Shown here piece after piece: positions 1 to 6,433 of a DNA stretch of 20,907 nt (positions are counted from its first letter, which is position 1; each line of letters begins with the position of its first letter). The DNA is taken from NCBI GenBank assembly GCA_015487435.1, contig WFPU01000273.1, positions 1 through 20,907 on the forward strand. Reading direction: 5' to 3'. This DNA is from Sulfurimonas sp. Its GTDB lineage: Bacteria > Campylobacterota > Campylobacteria > Campylobacterales > Sulfurimonadaceae. The notes under the pieces were generated by a model that was given only the letters and a program-made list of their open reading frames with translations, did not search any database and had not been told where the DNA came from. A program made the translations under genes and the position numbers.

Positions 1-1327
1 ATTTAAACTCTTTTGCTATTTCCCTCCATAAAATTTTTCCTTTAATTTGCTTAGTAATAACTCTTTTTGTTATAAGCCTTAGTCCAATCTCCAATATAAA
101 AGCCAGTACAAATCCTCCAACTATAAAATAACCGACATTTGGAATATGTTTTGAAGTATACATAAGTGCCAAAATGATTGCAACTGCAATTGTTAATATA
201 GCAAATATTACTAACACTTTTGAAGCACCTGTCTTTTCAATCTTAAATAAATGACCAATATGCACCAAAGCATGAATAAAAAGTATCGATATCGAACCGA
301 TAGCTGCAATTTCATCTAACTCAAAAAAGAGTATAAATAAAATTAAAAAAAACATACTTATGATTAATCCCTCACTACTGTGCCATACATTTCTCTCATA
401 AACTTTTGGTAACTCTCCATTTTTTGCCATGGTATATGTGACATTAGTAACTGCATAAAGGTTTGCATTGATAGATGATGCTGTTGATATGAGTGCTGCG
501 ACTGCCATTATTGTAAATCCAACCTGACCAAATGCAGGCTTTGCAGCCTCTGCCAATGCATAGTCTTGAGCCTTGATAATTTCATCCAACGGTAAATTTC
601 CAAATACTGCAAATGCTACAACTACATAAAGTACCATAACCAGCCCTATAGAAATAAACATAGCTTTAAGCATTGTTTTTGAAGGGTCTTTCATATCTTC
701 TGCCGTATTGGTAATAACACGAAATCCCTCATAAGCAAAAAAAGTAAGTGCAATTGATGAAAAAATATTCATAACAGGAGGGGCATCTTTTAAAGATAAA
801 AGCTCAGGCTTTATATAGAAAAACACAGCAACCGAAAAAACAATGATGATTGTAAGTTTAATTGCAACTATGGTATTTTCAATCTTTGCAATTGACGAAC
901 TCCCTGCAAGATTGATAATTACAAAAAATAGCAATATCACAATACTGTATAGGTTTGCCCAAAACAGAGAATATGAACCCATCATTACCGAAGCATAAGT
1001 TCCAAATGTTTTTGCAACCATAGCAATCGCTACCATAGCCGATAGATAAAAAAGCACAGAGACAGAACCTGAAAATACACCCTCACCATAGCCCTGCACT
1101 AAATATTCTACAATTCCGCCACGGCTGGGATAAGCTGAAGCTAACTTGGCAAGAGAATATCCACTAAGAAGAGCGATTATACCGCCAAATATAAAAGAGA
1201 CCCAAACCAGATTACCAGCAATTGCCCCAGCTTCTCCAAGTAACACAAAAATACCCGCTCCTACCATAGAGCCAATACCTAAAAAAACAGCACTCCAAAG
1301 TCCAAAAGCTTTTTTCTTGCTTTGCAT
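1..1327 (-). CDS. APC-family amino-acid permease (C-terminus beyond window edge)
   Basis: Reading leftwards from the ATG at 1327, the frame stays open for 442 codons to the window edge, so the C-terminus is missing. The N-terminus (MQSKKKAFGLWSAVFLGIGS, then MVGAGIFVLLGEAGAIAG) is the unwound first helix typical of the APC superfamily, with its Gly-rich substrate-binding loop. Many hydrophobic segments follow, and a loop reading FFAYEGFRVITNTAEDMKDP around residues 215-235 matches the conserved helix 6-7 region of these permeases. It should be an inner-membrane proton-coupled amino-acid transporter; the substrate cannot be read from sequence. It starts 3 bp after the stop of the HdeD-like gene, so the two are probably co-transcribed. 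APC family is confident, the specific subfamily is not. Confidence 0.85.
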   Translation of the reverse strand, partial: MQSKKKAFGLWSAVFLGIGSMVGAGIFVLLGEAGAIAGNLVWVSFIFGGIIALLSGYSLAKLASAYPSRGGIVEYLVQGYGEGVFSGSVSVLFYLSAMVAIAMVAKTFGTYASVMMGSYSLFWANLYSIVILLFFVIINLAGSSSIAKIENTIVAIKLTIIIVFSVAVFFYIKPELLSLKDAPPVMNIFSSIALTFFAYEGFRVITNTAEDMKDPSKTMLKAMFISIGLVMVLYVVVAFAVFGNLPLDEIIKAQDYALAEAAKPAFGQVGFTIMAVAALISTASSINANLYAVTNVTYTMAKNGELPKVYERNVWHSSEGLIISMFFLILFILFFELDEIAAIGSISILFIHALVHIGHLFKIEKTGASKVLVIFAILTIAVAIILALMYTSKHIPNVGYFIVGGFVLAFILEIGLRLITKRVITKQIKGKILWREIAKEFK

Positions 1328-1330
1328 GTT

Positions 1331-1873
1331 CTATTTACCTATCTTTTTCAATTGTGACCCACCGATAAACAGAATAAATCCATCAAAAAAGAGACTGATT
1401 CCTACAAATATTCCAATCAGATACATAGAGCTAAACGGCCAATTTATCAAAAATAATACGCCAAGTGCCAATGAAAGTAGTCCATTAAATAACCAAAGCC
1501 ATCGCCCTTTAATAGGGTGCATAGAAGCCATTGCAAATCCTGCAAAAGCATCCATAAAAAAATAAATTGCAAGTAACAACCCAATAGTAGCTATACCACT
1601 CATCGGATAAAGAAGCATCAAAAGTGCAACTCCCACCAATATAAAGCTTTTAAGCCATCCAAGCCAATTATTTTTATCAGTAATCCAAGTAAAATAACCC
1701 GCCACCACACCAGCCAAAAGCATAAGATAAGATACAAATATTTCAGTTGCTAGTGTCATGTATGTTGGAAATATAATACCTATTATTCCTAAAATGATAA
1801 ATATAACACCAGAAAGTTTAGCATATTTACCAAGCTTTTCAAAAATCTCTTCTTTTTTTGGATAATTCCACAT
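1331..1873 (-). CDS. HdeD / DUF308-family membrane protein
   Basis: The 180-residue product has a short charged N-terminus (MWNYPKKEEIFEKLGKYAKL) and about six hydrophobic helices in pairs, the arrangement of HdeD/DUF308 proteins. Typical small-residue helices are seen in GVIFIILGIIGIIFP, GIATIGLLLAIYFFMDAFAG and WLWLFNGLLSLALGVLFLI. The E. coli member takes part in acid resistance at high cell density; the function here is unknown. A good ribosome site (AAGGAG) lies about 6 nt before the ATG. The permease follows after 3 bp, so this is the first gene of a two-gene minus-strand unit whose promoter must lie in the spacer to its right. Confidence 0.8.
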   Translation of the reverse strand: MWNYPKKEEIFEKLGKYAKLSGVIFIILGIIGIIFPTYMTLATEIFVSYLMLLAGVVAGYFTWITDKNNWLGWLKSFILVGVALLMLLYPMSGIATIGLLLAIYFFMDAFAGFAMASMHPIKGRWLWLFNGLLSLALGVLFLINWPFSSMYLIGIFVGISLFFDGFILFIGGSQLKKIGK

Positions 1874-1931
1874 ATTATCTCCTTAAAACTATTTTATGGT
1901 CTTTTTGGTACGATCATAAAGCTTCTCAACT

Positions 1932-2057
1932 TTATTTTTGTATTAGTTCACTACCAAGCCCAAGTGATGGATCAGCTTTAAACATATAAACAAAACTTTC
2001 AATACTGACAGCAATATATATAATTGCAGTTATTTTATAATATAGACATCTGATTAA
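1932..2057 (-). pseudogene. possible C-terminal remnant of a small membrane protein
   Basis: On the minus strand an open stretch of about 41 codons ends at a TAA at 1932-1934. It begins after a stop inside the flank of the palindromic repeat and has no good start codon. Its translation includes KITAIIYIAVSIESFVYMFK followed by ADPSLGLGSELIQK, which resembles the last membrane helix and tail of a real protein more than random AT-rich sequence. It may be the 3' end of a gene cut off by decay or by insertion of the repeat. I do not recognise the family, and it could be chance. Confidence 0.25.
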
Positions 2058-2127
2058 TTAGAAACTAGATCCTAAATCAAGTTTAGGGTGACGATAGTTC
2101 CGTCATTTTGGACTTGATCCAGAATCT
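2049..2127. repeat. dispersed palindromic repeat, copy 1
   Basis: A conserved 13-bp flank (TCTGATTAATTAG, 2049-2061) precedes a 61-bp imperfect palindrome (2067-2127). The 27-bp arms 2067-2093 and 2101-2127 are separated by 7 bp. The arms differ at 8 of 27 positions and every difference is a transition, so some mismatches become G-U pairs in RNA. The left arm also folds on itself (CCTAAA/TTTAGG). The segment aligns without gaps to 15104-15182, at roughly two-thirds identity. Palindromes built on a TCAAGT core with CGTCA-type inner ends are familiar dispersed elements in many bacterial genomes. Confidence 0.75.
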
Positions 2128-2374
2128 AAATAGATAATTTAACCAGAGAGTTAAATAGTAATAAATTTAAGCTTTATTTCTATTATAGCATCTTTTTTTA
2201 ATTGCTAAAGATGTCGTTCAATTACATGCCGAACTGATCCTATTAGTTTGGCAATCTTTCTGATCTATTTTAAAGAGATATAAGTAAGTGGCTCTTATGT
2301 AAAATAAAGCTAAAATAGTCTATATATCATATTATTTTCGAACTAATTGATGCAAAAGGAGATTATAAATTATT

Positions 2375-3058
2375 ATGTTGTGGACTAATGAGTGTTTATA
2401 TTGTCATAGTTTTGTTTATATTCTCTCTGATGGAAGAGTTAAATGTTCAAAGTGTTCTAAAAAACTCTCTCTTGAAAAGATTAATAAAGTGATGTTGGTT
2501 ATTAATTCTTACATAGATGATGAGAGTGCCCTTAGTCTCTCAAAAAGAACAAAACTATCCTATACATCAATTCAAAAATATTATGAAACTCTTAGAATTT
2601 TATCTGCACAGATATGTGAACAAGAGTATGAACATGTCCGAATGATAAAGTGTGAGTATGAGGAGTATTACTACCTTGAAAATACAAAAAAGCTAAAAAG
2701 AGAAGCCGTATTTGATGCACATAATTTTTTGACATTTGATTACTCTAAGCATATTTATACAATTTTAATGCCATCTTTGCAGCAATACAAAAAACAGTTT
2801 TTTCAAGACAGTGTAGAAGATGGATATATAGATGAGTTTAATAGGTTTAAGCGTAACTCAAAAATCATAAAAGTAGATAAACATTTTAACAATATTGTTT
2901 CATTTTGGGATTATTTTGAAAAAGCTATTTTAAAGTATAAAGGGGTGAAAAATAACTCTTTTATCTACTTTTTAAAAGAGTGTGAATTTAAGTATAATCA
3001 CACAAAAAATGAAGCAATAGAACTGTTGGTAAAAGAGTATTTTAAGGAAGACAAATGA
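2375..3058 (+). CDS. degenerate IS1595/IS1016-like transposase, probably domesticated DNA-binding protein
   Basis: The 227-residue protein has the layout of IS1016-type (IS1595 family) transposases. A zinc ribbon comes first (C7-x2-C10, C24-x2-C27), then a helix-turn-helix around residues 36-75 (SALSLSKRTKLSYTSIQKYY). A remnant of the catalytic fold follows, and the C-terminal signature FWDYFEKAILKYKGV...FIYFLKECEFKYNH (177-209) parallels the family's FW...KRxLxKFxGI...LYLKECExRFN. The DDE residues look lost: the usual D-E-S-Y-F reads E-E-Y-Y-Y (96-100), no clear second Asp context is visible, and the E before FW reads V/S. The reading frame is intact, no terminal inverted repeats flank it, and its stop overlaps the next gene's ATG by 4 bp. 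A regulatory role in the hydrogenase cluster is inference. Confidence 0.7.
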   Translation: MLWTNECLYCHSFVYILSDGRVKCSKCSKKLSLEKINKVMLVINSYIDDESALSLSKRTKLSYTSIQKYYETLRILSAQICEQEYEHVRMIKCEYEEYYYLENTKKLKREAVFDAHNFLTFDYSKHIYTILMPSLQQYKKQFFQDSVEDGYIDEFNRFKRNSKIIKVDKHFNNIVSFWDYFEKAILKYKGVKNNSFIYFLKECEFKYNHTKNEAIELLVKEYFKEDK

Positions 3059-3600
3059 ATGAGTTAGCAATACTTGGTGTAGGTAACATATTAGAAAAAG
3101 ATGATGGTATTGCTATTTATGCAACTAAATACTTAGAGAAAAACTATAATTTCGAACCTTGCGTTGATATTATTAATGGGGGTGTTGAGGGTATTAATCT
3201 TTTAAATTTACTTATGGAGTACAAACATATTATTATTTTAGATGCTATTGAGATAGATGATGAATATGGAAGTATATATCATATTCCATCCTATGAATTG
3301 ACAGGGTATGGGCTTAATTCTGGTGGTGCCCATGAAATAGGGGTGCTTCAATGTTTTGATATTTTAGAACTTATGGACAAAGATATTCCAAAATCAAGCG
3401 TTTTAGGAATTATCCCAGAGATAATAGATATTGAGATAGGACTTAGTGATTTAATGATTAATAAGTTTGATAGTTATATAAAGGCACTACTTGATATTTT
3501 AGAAAAAGAGGGAATTAGAGTAAAGAAGAATTCATCTATCACTACTTTATCCGCTATAATAGAAGAGTTTAAAAATCCTCAACGACAAGAGATAAAATAA
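3055..3600 (+). CDS. hydrogenase maturation endopeptidase (HybD/HyaD family)
   Basis: The 181-residue protein opens with LGVGNILEKDDGIA, the signature of nickel-dependent proteases that clip the C-terminal tail of a [NiFe] large subunit after Ni insertion. Compared with E. coli HybD, the three metal ligands are present, the first changed conservatively: D17 stands for Glu16, D62 (ILDAIEID) for Asp62 and H92 (GGAHEIG) for His93. The GIIPE motif is also present. It is longer than HybD (about 164 residues) at the C-terminus. It overlaps the preceding transposase-like gene by 4 bp (ATGA), so translation is probably coupled. HydB, with a 20-residue tail, is the likely substrate. It may correspond to hydD of Campylobacter/Wolinella clusters. 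Confidence 0.85.
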   Translation: MNELAILGVGNILEKDDGIAIYATKYLEKNYNFEPCVDIINGGVEGINLLNLLMEYKHIIILDAIEIDDEYGSIYHIPSYELTGYGLNSGGAHEIGVLQCFDILELMDKDIPKSSVLGIIPEIIDIEIGLSDLMINKFDSYIKALLDILEKEGIRVKKNSSITTLSAIIEEFKNPQRQEIK

Positions 3601-3602
3601 CC

Positions 3603-4160
3603 CTAAAATCCTCGAGAATGCTCTATACTTGGATTTGCAAATATATCTAAGATTTCATCAAGAGAAAACTCTTTGTCCATTTTATTTACCTTTATTCCAA
3701 GAGACTCTATTTTAGATATAACGGTAGTAATATACTCATTCCAAACCTCTTTCGTTTCTGAGCTAAGAGCAACTTCTACAGCAATAATATCACTTGGAAC
3801 AATACTAATCACAGTTGTCTCTGCCATCGCTTCACTTAGTGAGCAAATCTGTAACATTTCAGCAATTTCAACTTCATTTGCTGTTTTTTTTATCAATGTA
3901 CCATCAAGAAACTCATCAGTAGTTTTAATACTAATATCACCTATTTTTTTACTCTCATCAGATGCTGTATTTATAATAATTACCTCATCGAACTCTTGGA
4001 GGAGTGGCATAAGCTTAAAACCTAATGTACCTCCATCTACTATCTCTATCTCAGGTGTAAATGTATAGTTCTCTTTTATATATTTTGCTCCATAAAGACC
4101 AACTCCTTCATCTTTAAAAAAAGCATTTCCTGATCCAATTAGTGCAACTTTTTTTCCCAT
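3603..4160 (-). CDS. hydrogenase-protease-like protein lacking two metal ligands
   Basis: The 185-residue protein is a clear paralogue of the neighbouring protease (LIGSGNAFFKDEGVGLYGAK, then VDGGTLGFKLMPLLQEF). E18 matches HybD Glu16, but the Asp62 position reads N64 (VIIINTASD) and the His93 region reads TANEVEIAE, with no histidine until the extreme C-terminus. Two of the three nickel ligands are thus missing and ordinary peptidase activity is doubtful. It lies 2 bp after the hypF stop, so it is the last gene of the minus-strand hydrogenase unit, and it is convergent with the intact protease with only 2 bp between the stops. It could be a chaperone or scaffold for large-subunit maturation, or a divergent enzyme with other ligands. 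Confidence 0.75.
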   Translation of the reverse strand: MGKKVALIGSGNAFFKDEGVGLYGAKYIKENYTFTPEIEIVDGGTLGFKLMPLLQEFDEVIIINTASDESKKIGDISIKTTDEFLDGTLIKKTANEVEIAEMLQICSLSEAMAETTVISIVPSDIIAVEVALSSETKEVWNEYITTVISKIESLGIKVNKMDKEFSLDEILDIFANPSIEHSRGF

Positions 4161-4162
4161 AT

Positions 4163-6433
4163 CTAATCCTCACTCTTTTTTAATGCAAAATATAACTGAC
4201 CCAATGATAAGCCACCATCATTAATCGGTATTTTACTCTGTATATAATATTTATTTAATGCTTTCGTTACTTGTGATACTAAGACTCTATTTTGAAATAC
4301 ACCACCACTTAGTACGACTGGTAGAGTTGGATACTTTTGAGATATTTCTACTATAATCTTTACAAGAGTATTTATAAATTTTTTAGCAATTTTTTCATTG
4401 AATTTTTCAGTAATAATTTGACATATCATCTGTTTATAATCTATTACTCCGTTTTCTAAGGTATAGCTATATGTTGATTTAGTTTTACTTTTACAACTAA
4501 GTGATTCTAAAATAAGTCCACTCTCACCCTCGTAACCTAAGGACTCTGTATAGCCACATAGTGAATATATTCCATCAAAAAGTCTACCTAAAGAGGAGCT
4601 TTTTGGTGAGTTGATACCACGCTCATACATCGAGTACAATGTTTCTATCTCAACTTTTGTAAAAGAGTCCAGTAGAGGTGTCCGCATATTTTTAATCTCT
4701 TTAAGAGAGAAACATGCAAAAAGCAGTGATAACCCTATGCGTCTAGGTTCCTTTATAGCTACTTCCCCACCTAAGAGAGCCAACTCTTCAAAATGGTATA
4801 TCCTCTTATATTCTGATTCATTTGCTATAAAAATCTCTCCACCCCAAAGCTCTCCATTATCTCCATATCCAGTTCCATCAAAACAAAATGCTAGAACATC
4901 CTCATTTAAACAATACTCTGCCATACATGATAGTGCATGAGCATAATGGTGCTGAACTTCAATAAGCTCTACATTACTATTGTTAGATACATACTCCCTT
5001 GCAAAACATGATGTTGCATACTTTGGATGTTTATCGCAGACTATTATCTCTGGTTCAAAGTTATAAACCCTTTTGAGCGTATTTAGTGCTCTTAAAAAAT
5101 ACTCATTTGAGTCAATTGAGTTTAAATCTCCAATATGAGGAGAGATTACTATGTGATTGTCGAATGCTAAGGAGATAGTAACTTTTTGATTCCCACCAAG
5201 TGCCAAGATTTTTTTAGAAGCTTTTTTCTCAAGATAAAAACTATAAGGCGCATATCCCCTAGCCATACGCAGGGTTATAACATCATTAAAACTGTTTTGA
5301 ACTACACTATCATCACAAGCATTTACTATCTCTCTATCGTATGTCAAAAGATGCTCTACAACTAAGGGTAATTTTGTGAAAATCTCTTTTTCATTTAAAA
5401 TAATTGGTTCACCACTTAAATTAGCACTTGTAGCTACTATTGGAAAATTTAACTTTTTTAAGAGAATTTCATGAAGTGGGGTATATGGTAAAAACACTCC
5501 AACTCTATCTATATTTGGTGCTATCAATTCAGAGAGAATAGAGTTCTCTTTTTTTGTGAGTATAACAATTGGTCTCTCTTTAGAGAGTATAAGTTTTTCA
5601 TCTTTTTTACTTAAAGCTGCAACTTTTTTTATACCCGCAATGTTTTTAAACATTACGGCAAGAGGTTTTGTAGGTCTGTGCTTATTATCCCTCAAAAATT
5701 TTACAGCTCTAGTATTTCTTGCATCACAAACAATATGAAAACCTCCAACCCCTTTTATAGCAACCACTTTACCATCACTAATAAGTGAACATATTTTTTC
5801 TATAGCCTTAGTTTCATCATACTCCTCCTCCCCTAAGAGGTTCATATATTTAAGTTTAGGTCCACACTCATGACATGAAATAGGTTGTGCATGATAACGC
5901 CTATCATTTGGATTTGTGTACTCCTCTTGGCACTTAGCACACATTGTAAACTTATCCATTGAAGTTTTCTCTCTATCATAAGGAAGATTATTTATAATAG
6001 TATACCGTGGTCCACAATTTGTACAGTTTATAAAAGGGTAATTATATCTACGATTTTTTTTATCTCTCATTTCTCGCAAACAGTCACAACATAAAGATAT
6101 ATCAGCACTAAGCATAGTTGAAATTTGATTTGAACTTGATTGAAGAATTTCAAAGATAGATGAGTTTTGAATTTGTACTTGTTCTTTTTCGAGATTATCT
6201 ATACGAGAGAGCGGTGGTTTATTGCTCACTAAGTCACTTAGAAAATTTTCTATACCATCCTTACTACCCTCAATTTCAATATCTACACCAGAACCATTGT
6301 TAGTAACAAATCCACAAAGTTGCCATTTTGTTGCTAATTGGTGAACAAAGGGGCGAAAACCAACCCCTTGCACTATACCTTTAAGGATTATTTTAAATCT
6401 ATTTTTAGAGGAAAACTCCGCCAACAACTGCAT
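4163..6433 (-). CDS. hypF: carbamoyltransferase HypF, NiFe-hydrogenase CN-ligand synthesis
   Basis: The 756-residue protein has all HypF domains in order. The acylphosphatase domain shows GIVQGVGFRPF at 19-29. Four CxxC zinc-finger pairs sit at 115/118, 137/140, 165/168 and 187/190. The YrdC-like domain shows KGVGGFHIVCDARN (227-240) and KHRPTKPLAVM (251-261). The Kae1-like domain shows HHYAHA (495-500) and DGTGYG (519-524), and LSGGVFQNRVL lies near the end. It converts carbamoyl phosphate and ATP to carbamoyl-adenylate and transfers the carbamoyl group to HypE. The start overlaps the upstream gene by 29 bp. AAGGAG lies only about 1-2 nt before this ATG, so a TTG at codon 3 or 4 (7-10 nt away) may be the real start. 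Confidence 0.95.
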   Translation of the reverse strand: MQLLAEFSSKNRFKIILKGIVQGVGFRPFVHQLATKWQLCGFVTNNGSGVDIEIEGSKDGIENFLSDLVSNKPPLSRIDNLEKEQVQIQNSSIFEILQSSSNQISTMLSADISLCCDCLREMRDKKNRRYNYPFINCTNCGPRYTIINNLPYDREKTSMDKFTMCAKCQEEYTNPNDRRYHAQPISCHECGPKLKYMNLLGEEEYDETKAIEKICSLISDGKVVAIKGVGGFHIVCDARNTRAVKFLRDNKHRPTKPLAVMFKNIAGIKKVAALSKKDEKLILSKERPIVILTKKENSILSELIAPNIDRVGVFLPYTPLHEILLKKLNFPIVATSANLSGEPIILNEKEIFTKLPLVVEHLLTYDREIVNACDDSVVQNSFNDVITLRMARGYAPYSFYLEKKASKKILALGGNQKVTISLAFDNHIVISPHIGDLNSIDSNEYFLRALNTLKRVYNFEPEIIVCDKHPKYATSCFAREYVSNNSNVELIEVQHHYAHALSCMAEYCLNEDVLAFCFDGTGYGDNGELWGGEIFIANESEYKRIYHFEELALLGGEVAIKEPRRIGLSLLFACFSLKEIKNMRTPLLDSFTKVEIETLYSMYERGINSPKSSSLGRLFDGIYSLCGYTESLGYEGESGLILESLSCKSKTKSTYSYTLENGVIDYKQMICQIITEKFNEKIAKKFINTLVKIIVEISQKYPTLPVVLSGGVFQNRVLVSQVTKALNKYYIQSKIPINDGGLSLGQLYFALKKSED

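Larger units (their letters stand above)
1874..2374. other. 500-bp intergenic spacer between divergent genes
   Basis: No intact gene is visible. The spacer separates the minus-strand HdeD/permease pair from the plus-strand transposase-like gene, so it must hold promoters for both. It contains a 79-bp palindromic repeat copy (2049-2127), a short open minus-strand stretch that may be a gene remnant (1932-2057) and an inverted repeat CATCTTT/AAAGATG at 2189-2213 with an 11-nt loop. A TAAAAT box at 2311-2316 is a weak candidate -10 for the plus-strand gene. An AAGGAG at 2356-2361 lies 13 nt before the ATG at 2375, which is rather far. Confidence 0.6.

Noticed and set aside
1146..1565. Plus-strand open frame of 139 codons
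   Set aside because: It is antisense to the permease and HdeD genes and has a composition typical of a shadow of membrane proteins (rich in Pro, Ser, Thr, Asn).
2375..3058. Active insertion sequence
   Set aside because: Catalytic acidic residues appear lost, no terminal inverted repeats or target duplications are visible, and the gene is coupled to a host gene.
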